Positions 1 through 6,863 of a DNA stretch of 38,269 nt are shown here, one piece after another. The stretch is from positions 1-38,269 of the forward strand of contig DHHQ01000008.1 in NCBI GenBank assembly GCA_002403375.1, given 5' to 3'. The notes beneath the pieces are model-generated. The model worked only from the letters and a program-made list of their open reading frames with translations, searched no databases and had not been told where the DNA came from. The first letter of the stretch is position 1. Each line of letters starts with the position of its first letter. Source of the stretch: Thiobacillus denitrificans (lineage in GTDB: Bacteria > Pseudomonadota > Gammaproteobacteria > Burkholderiales > Thiobacillaceae). The position numbers and the translations under genes were made by a program.

Positions 1-511
1 CGTTGATGATGCGCTTGACGTCCAGGCCGGCGATACGACCGGCATCCTTGGTGGCCTGGCGCTGGCTGTCGTTGAAGTAGGCCGGCACCGTGATGACGGC
101 TTCGGTCACTTCCTCGCCCAGGTAGTCCTCGGCGGTTTTCTTCATCTTGCGCAGGGTTTCGGCCGACACCTGCTGCGCCGCCATTTTCTGACCGCGCACC
201 TCGACCCAGGCGTCGCCGTTGTCGGCCTTGACGATCTTGTAGGGCATCAGGCCGATGTCCTTCTGCACTTCCTTCTCTTCGAAGCGGCGGCCGATCAGGC
301 GCTTGACTGCGAACAGGGTGTTATTCGGGTTGGTGACCGCCTGGCGCTTGGCCGGCGCTCCGACCAGGATCTCGCCGTCTTCGGTGTAGGCCACGATCGA
401 CGGCGTGGTGCGCGCGCCCTCGGCGTTCTCGATCACTTTCGGCGTGCCGCCTTCCATCACCGCCACGCAGGAGTTGGTGGTACCGAGGTCAATGCCAATA
501 ATGCGTCCCAT
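1..511 (-). CDS. dnaK: Chaperone DnaK (Hsp70), N-terminal part only
   Basis: ATP-dependent Hsp70 chaperone that binds unfolded polypeptides in the cytoplasm with DnaJ and GrpE. The first 170 residues are present; the rest lies beyond the left edge. The start is ATG at 511, preceded by a GAAGGA ribosome site. The protein opens with MGRIIGIDLGTTNS, the phosphate-1 motif of the Hsp70/actin ATPase fold, and continues with the family's VIENAEGARTTPS and VTVPAYFNDSQRQATKDAG segments. It lies 59 bases downstream of grpE on the same strand, so the two are probably cotranscribed from the heat-shock promoter upstream of grpE. Nothing unusual is seen in the visible part. Confidence 0.97.
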   Translation of the reverse strand, partial: MGRIIGIDLGTTNSCVAVMEGGTPKVIENAEGARTTPSIVAYTEDGEILVGAPAKRQAVTNPNNTLFAVKRLIGRRFEEKEVQKDIGLMPYKIVKADNGDAWVEVRGQKMAAQQVSAETLRKMKKTAEDYLGEEVTEAVITVPAYFNDSQRQATKDAGRIAGLDVKRIIN

Positions 512-570
512 GATGCGTTCCTTCTCAGAAAGTTTGAATTGATTCGAATGTGGGGGAGGGCTGCGCTATT

Positions 571-1095
571 TCAAGCGTCCTTGCCCTTGGAAACCATCAC
601 CAGCGCCGGCCGCAGCGTGCGGTCGTGCAGGCGGTAACCCTTCTGCAGCACGGTCACCACCGTGTTCGCGGGCTGGTCGGAGTCGACCATCTGGATCGCC
701 TGGTGCAGGTGCGGGTCGAACTTGTCGCCGAGCGGGTCGATGTCGACGAGGCTGAACTTGCCGAAGGCGGCGACCAGCTGCTTCAGTGTCAGTTCGACGC
801 CGTCCTTAAGGTTCTCGACGCTCGGCGACTCCGCGGCGAGCGCCGCCTCCAGGCTGTCCTTCACTGCCAGCAGCTCGCTGGCGAAATTTTCGACCGCGAA
901 CTTGCGCGCCTTGTCGACGTCCTCCGCGGCGCGGCGGCGCATGTTCTCGGTCTCCGCCTTGGCGCGCAGCCAGGCATCGTGGTGCTCGGCTGCCTGGCGC
1001 TCGGCGGCCCTCAGCAGTTCCTCCAGGCTGGGCATGACTTCCTTTTCCTGCCCGGTTTCTTCGGAGGGGGGTTCGTTCTTGAGTTCGTCCTGCAT
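571..1095 (-). CDS. grpE: Nucleotide exchange factor GrpE
   Basis: Releases ADP from DnaK and resets the chaperone cycle; it works as a dimer in the cytoplasm. The product is 174 residues. An acidic, Glu-rich N terminus precedes a long helix around residues 25-75, including the family segment AETENMRRRAAEDVDKARKF. The C-terminal beta domain contains FDPHLHQAIQMV and ends near VLQKGYRLHDRTLRPALVMV. The start MQDELKNEPP at 1095 is chosen over one 45 bases upstream because it has a GGGAG ribosome site 7 bases away and starts at the usual point for the family. The sigma-32 promoter ends 30 bases before this ATG, which also supports it. Confidence 0.97.
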   Translation of the reverse strand: MQDELKNEPPSEETGQEKEVMPSLEELLRAAERQAAEHHDAWLRAKAETENMRRRAAEDVDKARKFAVENFASELLAVKDSLEAALAAESPSVENLKDGVELTLKQLVAAFGKFSLVDIDPLGDKFDPHLHQAIQMVDSDQPANTVVTVLQKGYRLHDRTLRPALVMVSKGKDA

Positions 1096-1125
1096 GCGTG
1101 CTCCCGGTTTGTTTCTCGCCGGAAG

Positions 1126-1151
1126 GTGGGGACGAAACACGGGGCTTCAAG
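1126..1151 (-). promoter_or_regulatory. Sigma-32 heat-shock promoter of grpE-dnaK
   Basis: Read on the minus strand, CTTGAA (1151-1146) and CCCCAC (1131-1126) are separated by 14 bases. This closely matches the known RpoH pattern (CTTGAA, 13-15 bases, CCCCAT-like). It sits 30 bases upstream of the grpE ATG at 1095, which suits a heat-induced grpE-dnaK operon. Confidence 0.85.
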
Positions 1152-1199
1152 AGCCGGAAGTCATTTTTTGCGCGGGCTGGCGACGCCGGGCGATTGGAT

Positions 1200-1228
1200 T
1201 TGCCGGCCGGCAGGGCTTCCGGTATGAT
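1200..1228 (+). promoter_or_regulatory. Sigma-70 promoter of tRNA-Ser
   Basis: TTGCCG (1200-1205) and TATGAT (1223-1228) are spaced by 17 bases, a near-consensus housekeeping promoter. The mature tRNA begins 12 bases after the -10 box, so the 5' leader would be only a few bases long. Confidence 0.75.
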
Positions 1229-1240
1229 GCGCCGCTTCCC

Positions 1241-1331
1241 GGAGAGGTGGATGAGTGGTTTAAGTCGCACGCCTGGAAAGCGTGTTCAGGGTAATACCCT
1301 GACGGGGGTTCGAATCCCCCCCTCTCCGCCA
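1241..1331 (+). tRNA. tRNA-Ser(GGA)
   Basis: Full cloverleaf. The acceptor stem pairs GGAGAGG (1241-1247) with CCTCTCC (1321-1327), followed by a G discriminator and an encoded CCA (1329-1331). The anticodon stem pairs CACGC with GCGTG around a CTGGAAA loop, giving anticodon GGA at 1275-1277, which reads UCC and UCU serine codons. The long variable arm (about 1286-1302) is typical of serine tRNAs, and the T loop has GTTCGAATC. It is a single gene with its own promoter and no neighbouring tRNAs. Confidence 0.97.
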
Positions 1332-1353
1332 CACATGCCGTCCACGCCAGAAC

Positions 1354-2103
1354 ATGCCTAGACACGCCTACCACGGCAGGCTTTCCGTGGTCGTACCCGT
1401 CAAGAACGAAGCCGACAACGTCGAGCCACTGGTGCGCGAGATCGCAGCGGCGCTGTCCGGCAACACCACGTTCGAAATCCTCTACGTCAACGACGGCAGC
1501 ACCGACGACACGCAGGCGCGTCTCGAGGCGCTGAAGGCCGAGTTTCCCATGCTGCGCGTGATTCGCCATCGCGCCTCCTGCGGACAGAGCCGGGCGGTGA
1601 CCAGCGGTGTCGCCGCCGCCCGCTACGAGTGGATCGCGACGCTCGACGGCGACGGACAGAACGATCCAGCCGACATCCCCGCGCTGCTCGCCGAGCTGGC
1701 GAATCCGGCGCAGCCGGCCAACCTCGAACTGCTGGCCGGCTGGCGCTCCAAGCGCAACGACACCTTCATCCGCCGTCTCTCGTCGAAGATCGCCAACGGG
1801 GTGCGTTCGCGCATGTTGCGTGACGACACGCCGGACACCGGTTGCGGCCTCAAGGTGTTCGCCCGCGATACCTTCCTCGCGCTGCCCAACTTCGATCACA
1901 TGCATCGCTTCCTGCCGGCGCTGGTGCTGCGCAATGGCGGCGCGGTGGTGTCGGTGCCCGTCCACCACCGCGCGCGCGAGCGCGGCACCTCCAAATACGG
2001 CGTCCACAACCGGCTGTGGGTCGGCATCGTCGACCTGTTCGGCGTCGCCTGGCTGCAGCGGCGGGTGCGCCTGCCCGTGATCGAGGCCGATTCCGATCTC
2101 TGA
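1354..2103 (+). CDS. Family 2 glycosyltransferase (DPM1/ArnC type)
   Basis: Predicted cytoplasmic-face enzyme that moves a sugar from a nucleotide donor to a polyprenyl phosphate. The product is 249 residues with a GT-A fold: VVVPVKNE near the N terminus, then YVNDGSTDDT, and DGDGQNDP around residue 95 as the metal and nucleotide-sugar region. Unlike ArnC or GtrB it lacks the two C-terminal membrane helices, so it must be soluble or peripheral. It starts 22 bases after the tRNA CCA, and a TVP38-type membrane protein follows after 15 bases, then a GT39 transferase. That order suggests synthesis of an undecaprenyl-phosphate sugar used by the GT39 protein. The sugar cannot be told from sequence. 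Confidence 0.88.
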   Translation: MPRHAYHGRLSVVVPVKNEADNVEPLVREIAAALSGNTTFEILYVNDGSTDDTQARLEALKAEFPMLRVIRHRASCGQSRAVTSGVAAARYEWIATLDGDGQNDPADIPALLAELANPAQPANLELLAGWRSKRNDTFIRRLSSKIANGVRSRMLRDDTPDTGCGLKVFARDTFLALPNFDHMHRFLPALVLRNGGAVVSVPVHHRARERGTSKYGVHNRLWVGIVDLFGVAWLQRRVRLPVIEADSDL

Positions 2104-2118
2104 GCGGATGCGGCCCGA

Positions 2119-2838
2119 ATGAAAGCGCGCGTCGTCGTCAAGGGACTGGCGCTGATGCTGAGCCTGGCGGCGCTGGGCTTCCTGTTCGACGCCAGCGACC
2201 TCGGCAACAGCGTCAACGAGGCCTGGATCGACGCGCGCGTGCGCGGGCACGGCGTCAGCGGCGCGCTGCTGTTCCTGCTGATGGGCGGGCTGTTCACCGC
2301 CATCGGCCTGCCGCGCCAGATCATCGCCTTCCTCGGCGGCTACGCGTTCAGCGTCGGGCTCGGCACGCTGCTCGGCGCCCTGGCCGCATTGCTCGGCTGC
2401 ATCCTGAGCTTCAGCTATGCGCGCTTCTTCGGGCGCGGCCTGCTGCGCGCGCGCCTCGGCGAGCGGGCCGGGCGCTTCGACCGCTTCATCCACGACAATC
2501 CCTTCGCGATGACGGTGCTGGTGCGCCTGTTGCCGGTGGGCAGCAACCTGCTGACCAACCTGGCGGCGGGCATCTCCAGCATCCGTTCCTGGCATTTCTA
2601 TTCCGGCACGCTGCTCGGCTATCTGCCGCAGACGCTGGTGTTCGCGCTGGTCGGCAGCGGCGTGCAGATCGCGCCCACCCTGAAACTCGGGCTGGCTGCC
2701 GGCCTGTTCCTCGTTTCCGGCGCCATCGGGGCCTGGCTCTACCGGCGGTTCCGGCACGGCCTCAGCCTGGATGACCAGATCGACGCCGCACTTGAAGAGA
2801 CCGACGCGCCCCCTCATGCATCCTCTACGAAATCCTGA
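2119..2838 (+). CDS. TVP38/TMEM64 (VTT/DedA-like) membrane protein
   Basis: Polytopic inner-membrane protein of 239 residues with about five or six hydrophobic segments. The central VTT (SNARE-associated) domain is marked by GLPRQIIAFLGGYAFS followed by a Gly/Ala-rich re-entrant stretch, and later by VRLLPVGSNLLTNLAAG. DedA and VTT proteins are known or proposed lipid flippases and scramblases, including for undecaprenyl phosphate; that role here is inference. It sits between a polyprenyl-phosphate glycosyltransferase and a GT39 transferase. Its 3' end overlaps the next gene by 23 bases, so translation is probably coupled. The tail ends in an acidic, soluble stretch. Confidence 0.85.
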   Translation: MKARVVVKGLALMLSLAALGFLFDASDLGNSVNEAWIDARVRGHGVSGALLFLLMGGLFTAIGLPRQIIAFLGGYAFSVGLGTLLGALAALLGCILSFSYARFFGRGLLRARLGERAGRFDRFIHDNPFAMTVLVRLLPVGSNLLTNLAAGISSIRSWHFYSGTLLGYLPQTLVFALVGSGVQIAPTLKLGLAAGLFLVSGAIGAWLYRRFRHGLSLDDQIDAALEETDAPPHASSTKS

Positions 2839-4420
2839 TTCCTCCGGGCGCGGCCTGTTGCTGCTGAGCCTGCTGCTGCTCGCCGTGCTCGCCGCGGTGG
2901 GCCTGGTCGCACGGCCGCTGATCCCGATCGACGAGACGCGCTACGTCAGCGCGGCGTGGGAGATGTGGCTGCGCGGCGATTTCCTGGTGCCGTACAAGAA
3001 CGGCGAGCCCTACAGCCACAAGCCGCCGTTCATGTTCTGGATGTTCCACGCCGGCTGGGCGCTGTTCGGCGTCAACGACTGGTGGCCGCGCCTGGTGCTG
3101 CCGCTGTTCTCCGCCGGCGGCCTGCTGCTGACCTACCGCCTCGCGCGCCGTCTGTGGCCCCAGCATGTGGGCCTCGGCGGCCAGGCGGCGCTGGTGCTGG
3201 TGAGTGCGATGCTGTGGGTGCTGTTTTCCACGTCGGTCATGTTCGACGCGATGCTGGCGTTCTGGGTGCTGGTGGGCATGCACGGCGTGCTGGTCGCCGC
3301 CGACGGCAGGCGGCGCGGCTTCGTCCTGCTCGGGGTCGCGATCGGCTTCGGCGTGCTGACCAAGGGGCCGGTGATCCTGCTGAACCTGCTGCCCGTCACC
3401 GTGCTGGCGCCGTGGTGGAACCCGGGCATCAAGTGGGGGCGCTGGTTCGGCGGGATCGGCCTCGCGGTGCTGCTCGGCGCGGCGATCGCACTGGCGTGGG
3501 CGATTCCCGCCGGCATCGCCGGGGGCGAGGCCTACCGCAACGCGATTTTCTGGGGGCAGACGGCGGACCGCATGGTCGAATCGTTCGCCCATCGGCGGCC
3601 GTTCTGGTGGTATCTGCCCCTGCTGCCGCTGGTGCTGTTTCCCTGGTTCGTCTGGCCGGGGCTGTGGAAGGCGCTGGCCAACCACGTCCGTACCGGGCTC
3701 GACCGCGGCACGCGCTTCTGCCTGGCGTGGATCCTGCCGGTGTTCGTCGCGTTTTCCCTGATCAGCGGCAAGCAGCCGCATTACCTGGTGCCGATGTTCC
3801 CGGCGTTCGCGTTGCTGGCGGCGCGCGTGCTGGCCGACCGGCCGGGAGACCGGGTGGGGCTGCCGGCCCTGCTGGCGGCGGCGCTGGGGGCAGTCCTGAT
3901 CCTGGCCGCGCTCGGCATGTTCGCGGCGGTCAACACGGGCGCTCCGGCGCTGCCAGCGGTATGGCCCGGGGTGGTTCTGGTGGTGCTGGCGCTGGCGGCC
4001 TGGGCGGCCGGGCGCCGCGGCGTGTCCCCGGTGCTGAGTCTCGCGTTACTGGGGGTGGGTGCGATGGCGCTGGTGCAACTTGCGGCGATGCGCTCGCTGG
4101 AGCCGCTCTACCAGATCAAGCCGCTGGCGCAATCGATCGCACAGCTGCAGGCGGACGGGGTGCCGGTGGCGAACACTGCGCGCTACCACGCCCAGTACCA
4201 GTTCCTCGGACGGCTGGAGGCGCCGCTGGTCGAGTTGCGGGGCGAGGAGATCGGCCCCTGGCTGAGCGCGCACCCTGAAGGCTACGCGGTGGTGTATCTA
4301 AAGGACAGACAGGGCCTGGCGTCGATCGACGCCCGCCACAAACAGGCCTATCGCGGCGGTGCGGTCGTGTTGGTCGATGCGAGAACGGCGGCCGGACTGC
4401 TGGCCGCCCACGTGGAGTAG
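2816..4420 (+). CDS. GT39/ArnT-like membrane glycosyltransferase
   Basis: Inner-membrane GT-C transferase predicted to move a sugar from a polyprenyl-phosphate carrier to a periplasmic acceptor such as lipid A or protein. The product is 534 residues with about a dozen hydrophobic segments. After the first helix comes IPIDETRY, the acidic pair typical of PMT/ArnT active sites, then YSHKPPFMFW, another family signature. The region after about residue 440 is soluble and presumably periplasmic. The start MHPLRNP at 2816 lies within the end of the VTT gene; no strong ribosome site is visible, consistent with coupling. ArnT itself transfers aminoarabinose, but no other arn genes are visible here, so the acceptor and sugar are unknown. 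Confidence 0.85.
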   Translation: MHPLRNPDSSGRGLLLLSLLLLAVLAAVGLVARPLIPIDETRYVSAAWEMWLRGDFLVPYKNGEPYSHKPPFMFWMFHAGWALFGVNDWWPRLVLPLFSAGGLLLTYRLARRLWPQHVGLGGQAALVLVSAMLWVLFSTSVMFDAMLAFWVLVGMHGVLVAADGRRRGFVLLGVAIGFGVLTKGPVILLNLLPVTVLAPWWNPGIKWGRWFGGIGLAVLLGAAIALAWAIPAGIAGGEAYRNAIFWGQTADRMVESFAHRRPFWWYLPLLPLVLFPWFVWPGLWKALANHVRTGLDRGTRFCLAWILPVFVAFSLISGKQPHYLVPMFPAFALLAARVLADRPGDRVGLPALLAAALGAVLILAALGMFAAVNTGAPALPAVWPGVVLVVLALAAWAAGRRGVSPVLSLALLGVGAMALVQLAAMRSLEPLYQIKPLAQSIAQLQADGVPVANTARYHAQYQFLGRLEAPLVELRGEEIGPWLSAHPEGYAVVYLKDRQGLASIDARHKQAYRGGAVVLVDARTAAGLLAAHVE

Positions 4421-4426
4421 CCTGCC

Positions 4427-4669
4427 TCAGGCCTCGGCGTCGCGCGGCGGCAGCACCACCTCGCGCGACGGCGAAATGGTCGAGATGGCGTGCTTGAAGA
4501 TCATCTGCGCGGCCTGGTCCTGGCCTTTCAGCAGCACGACGAACTGGTCGAAGGACTCGATCCGGCCCATCAGCTTGATGCCGTTGACGAGGAACACCGA
4601 GACGGGGATGCGCTCCTTGCGCAGGGTGTTGAGGAAGACGTCTTGCAGTTGGTTGTGTTCTTTGGCCAT
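4427..4669 (-). CDS. hfq: RNA chaperone Hfq (divergent)
   Basis: Hexameric Sm-like RNA chaperone for small-RNA regulation. The product is 80 residues. Sm1 is seen as IPVSVFLVNGIKLMGRIESF followed by DQFVVLL, and Sm2 as FKHAISTISP. Proximal-face residues Gln9, Asp10, Lys and His of FKHAIST are kept, as are the rim basics (RKER). It departs from typical beta and gammaproteobacterial Hfq: KLMG replaces KLQG, VFLVNG replaces IYLVNG (the distal-face Tyr becomes Phe), FKH replaces YKH, and the loop after VVLLK is about two residues longer. The usual der-hfq-hflX context is absent; the gene lies at the end of the parvulin operon, so it could be a second Hfq paralogue. It converges with the GT39 gene, 6 bases apart. 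Confidence 0.9.
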   Translation of the reverse strand: MAKEHNQLQDVFLNTLRKERIPVSVFLVNGIKLMGRIESFDQFVVLLKGQDQAAQMIFKHAISTISPSREVVLPPRDAEA

Positions 4670-4692
4670 GTTTGGCTCCCTGTCAGGTGAAG

Positions 4693-4713
4693 GCGGGGCT
4701 TTCCACGCCCCGC
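4693..4713 (-). other. GC-rich hairpin between the parvulin gene and hfq
   Basis: GCGGGGC (4693-4699) and GCCCCGC (4707-4713) form a 7-bp stem with a 7-base loop. On the minus-strand transcript it lies between the parvulin stop and the hfq start. No T tract follows on the minus strand, so it is a weak terminator candidate at best; it may be an RNA stability or processing element. Confidence 0.4.
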
Positions 4714-4731
4714 TTGATAAGTATTAGCCGA

Positions 4732-5535
4732 TTACTCGATTTTTGCACCGGCCCGCGCCGAGGTGATCGCTTCGCGCACGCGCTGGTTCTGCAATTGCTT
4801 GACGATCTCGCCGCGCACGGACTCGAGCGGCGGGAATTCCGGCTGGCGCGTGTCGTCGAGGCGGATGACGTGGTAGCCGAACTGCGTCTTGACCGGCGTC
4901 TTGGTGGTCTCGCCCTTTTTCAGGGCGGCCAGCGCCTCCGAGAATTCGGGCACGTAGGCGCGGCGGTCGGACCAGTCGAGCGCGCCGCCGTTGCCGGCCG
5001 AGCCGGGGTCCTTGGAATGTTTCTTCGCCAGGTCCTCGAACTTGGCCTTCTTGCCCAGGTCGGCGATGATCTTCTTCGCTTCCGCCTCGGTCTTCACCAG
5101 GATGTGGTGCGCCCGGTATTCCGGCTCGAGCGGCTGCGCCTTGGCCTGGTCGTAGGTGGACTGGATCTCGGCGTCGCTGATCGGGTGCGTCTTGACGTAG
5201 TCTTCAAGGTAGGCCTTGGCCAGCTGGTCCTTGCGGCGGATGTCCAGCATGGCGGCGAGGCGCGGCTCCTTGTCGAGCCCCTTGTCGAGCGCTGCGCGCG
5301 ACAGCAGTTCGAGGTTGACCAGCGACTCGCGCACGCGGGCGTCGAGTTCCTCGCTGCCGGCCTGGCCGGGGGCCATCTCCTGCTTGACGAGTTCGCCGTA
5401 CAGCGCGGGGATTTCCTTGCCGTTGACGACAGCCAGCGGCTTGCCCGCGTCGGCGGCAGCGGGGGCAGGGGTTTGTGCCTGTGCGAGCGGGGTGATGGCC
5501 AGCAGGATCAGGGCCGGGAGGAGGGCAGCGCGCAT
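4732..5535 (-). CDS. Periplasmic parvulin-type peptidyl-prolyl isomerase (PpiC/SurA-like)
   Basis: Prolyl cis-trans isomerase and chaperone for exported proteins. The product is 267 residues. Residues 1-20 are a signal peptide (MRAALLPALILLAITPLAQA), followed by an Ala/Pro linker. A helical SurA_N-like region spans about 30-130. One parvulin domain covers about 140-235, seen as YRAHHILVKTEAEAKKII, KKHSKDPGSAGNGG, and TQFGYHVIRLDDTR. There is a single isomerase domain, unlike SurA, which has two. It is the fourth gene of the yciB-yciI-bolA group, 14 bases after bolA, with hfq downstream. Confidence 0.92.
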   Translation of the reverse strand: MRAALLPALILLAITPLAQAQTPAPAAADAGKPLAVVNGKEIPALYGELVKQEMAPGQAGSEELDARVRESLVNLELLSRAALDKGLDKEPRLAAMLDIRRKDQLAKAYLEDYVKTHPISDAEIQSTYDQAKAQPLEPEYRAHHILVKTEAEAKKIIADLGKKAKFEDLAKKHSKDPGSAGNGGALDWSDRRAYVPEFSEALAALKKGETTKTPVKTQFGYHVIRLDDTRQPEFPPLESVRGEIVKQLQNQRVREAITSARAGAKIE

Positions 5536-5549
5536 TCGGGTCTTTCCTT

Positions 5550-5813
5550 TCAGAGTTCTTCCGGGGTCAGGGCAGTGATCGACAGCGCGTGGATCTCGCG
5601 CTGCATGAGCTCGCCCATGGCTTCGTACACCAGCCGGTGGCGGGCGAGGGTCGTCAGGTCGCGGAACTTCGGCGACACCACGGTGAGGCGGAAATGCCCG
5701 CCGCCTCCGGCGGCACCTGGGTGACCGCGGTGCTGTGCGCTTTCGTCCTCCAGCGTATAGGTTTCCGGCTCCAGCGCGGCGAGGCGCTCGCGGATCAGGT
5801 CGGCGGTGCTCAT
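5550..5813 (-). CDS. bolA: BolA family protein
   Basis: Small class II KH-like fold protein. BolA proteins partner with monothiol glutaredoxins in iron-sulfur trafficking, and some act as morphology regulators. The product is 87 residues and contains HFRLTVVSPKF and the family signature RHRLVYEAMGELM, ending IHALSITALTPEEL. A Gly/Ala-rich insertion (HRGHPGAAGGGG) lies where the loop before the core strand is expected. The ATG overlaps the yciI stop in an ATGA arrangement, so translation is coupled. Confidence 0.93.
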   Translation of the reverse strand: MSTADLIRERLAALEPETYTLEDESAQHRGHPGAAGGGGHFRLTVVSPKFRDLTTLARHRLVYEAMGELMQREIHALSITALTPEEL

Positions 5814-6112
5814 GCGGGCAGGACCTTCTTGAACGGTTTGACGCCGACGCCGGCGTAAACGCCAGCCGCGACGTAAGGATCGGCGTCCGCCCAGGCCTGG
5901 GCGTCGGCCAGCGAGTCGAATTCGGCGACGATCAGGCTGCCGGAAAAGCCGGCGGGGCCGGGGTCATTGCTGTCGATCGCGGGGAAGGGGCCTGCCAGCA
6001 GCAGGCGGCCGGCCTGCTGCAGGGCCTGCAGGCGCTCCAGATGGGCCGGGCGGGCGGCGAGCCGCCGGTCAAGGCTGTCGGGGGCGTCCTGGCCGACGAT
6101 GGCGTAGAACAT
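5810..6112 (-). CDS. yciI: YciI family protein
   Basis: Protein of 100 residues with a dimeric alpha/beta barrel fold. It starts MFYAIVGQD and carries the family pattern RPAHLERLQALQQAGRLLLA, GPFPA and AEFDSLADAQAWADADPY. The His in RPAHLERL matches the conserved His of the YciI/DGPF family; the biochemical role is not established. The ATG overlaps the final base of the yciB stop (TAATG), and the gene overlaps bolA by 4 bases. Confidence 0.92.
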   Translation of the reverse strand: MFYAIVGQDAPDSLDRRLAARPAHLERLQALQQAGRLLLAGPFPAIDSNDPGPAGFSGSLIVAEFDSLADAQAWADADPYVAAGVYAGVGVKPFKKVLPA

Positions 6113-6744
6113 TATTGCTCTTCTTCCTTGTTCAGATCTGCTTTGTCCAGGTAGCGGGTCAGCATCATGCTCTGCCCGATCACGAACGCGAGCATCAACC
6201 CCAGACTGCCGAACAGCTTGAAGTTGACCCAGGCGTCGGTGGAGAAGTTGAAGGCGACAACCAGATTTGCAAGCCCCATGAAGGCAAAAAAGCCGCCCCA
6301 ACTCGCATTCAACCGACTCCACGCGATGTCGGGAAGTTCCATTTTTTCGCCCATCAGGCTGCGGATGATGTTGCGGCCGAACAGGGCCGCGCCAAAGATG
6401 ACGGCCGCGAACACCCAGTACAGCACGGTCGGCTTCCACTTGATGAAGCTTTCGTCGTGGAGCCACAAGGTGGCGCCGCCGAACAGCACGATGATGCCGA
6501 GACTGACCCACAGCATGGTCTCGATCTTGTGGCCGCGCAGCTTGACCCAGCCGATCTGGCCGAAGCTGGCGACGATGGCGACGAGGGTGGCGAGATAGAT
6601 TCCGGGCTTGTCGTCGGCGCCGCCGGGCTGTGGCAGTCCGAGTCCAGCCATGAAGGCGCGCGCCGCCTCGGCATTGGCGTCGCCCATCTTGTACGCGACG
6701 AAGAAGACGATTACGGGGAAGAGATCGAACAGCAGTTTCTTCAT
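6112..6744 (-). CDS. yciB: Inner-membrane septation protein YciB (IspZ)
   Basis: Polytopic inner-membrane protein linked in enterics to cell-envelope integrity and septation. The product is 210 residues with about five or six membrane helices and opens MKKLLFDLFPVIVFFVAYK, the standard start of the family. KPTVLYWVFAAVIF, SWGGFFAFMGLANL and WVNFKLFGSLGLM are family segments. A Glu-rich tail (NKEEEQ) ends the protein. It is the first gene of a minus-strand operon with yciI, bolA and the parvulin. It is divergent from the PHP gene, with 119 bases between them. Confidence 0.95.
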   Translation of the reverse strand: MKKLLFDLFPVIVFFVAYKMGDANAEAARAFMAGLGLPQPGGADDKPGIYLATLVAIVASFGQIGWVKLRGHKIETMLWVSLGIIVLFGGATLWLHDESFIKWKPTVLYWVFAAVIFGAALFGRNIIRSLMGEKMELPDIAWSRLNASWGGFFAFMGLANLVVAFNFSTDAWVNFKLFGSLGLMLAFVIGQSMMLTRYLDKADLNKEEEQ

Positions 6745-6802
6745 GAGCGGTTGTTGTTGTGGGGGCCATTGCGGCCGCTGTCATTCGGCGAATGGCTTAT
6801 TT

Positions 6803-6811
6803 TGCTATGAT
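6803..6811 (+). promoter_or_regulatory. Extended -10 promoter for the PHP-yciO-M50-trpS group
   Basis: TGC followed by TATGAT (6806-6811) forms an extended -10 element in the AT-richer part of the yciB/PHP divergent gap. No good -35 is visible at 17 bases, as expected for an extended -10 promoter. The predicted start lies about 45 bases before the PHP ATG. Confidence 0.5.
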
Positions 6812-6863
6812 TCGCCCTCCTGACCAAGCGCTTTTGGCGCGGGTCGCCCGCTCCCGATCATCG

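Noticed and set aside
1147..2817. Long minus-strand open frame across the tRNA, GT2 and VTT genes
   Set aside because: It runs through a functional tRNA gene and two clear plus-strand genes and gives a low-complexity product.
4693..4713. Rho-independent terminator between the parvulin gene and hfq
   Set aside because: The stem is good but no T tract follows on the minus strand, so I list it only as a hairpin.
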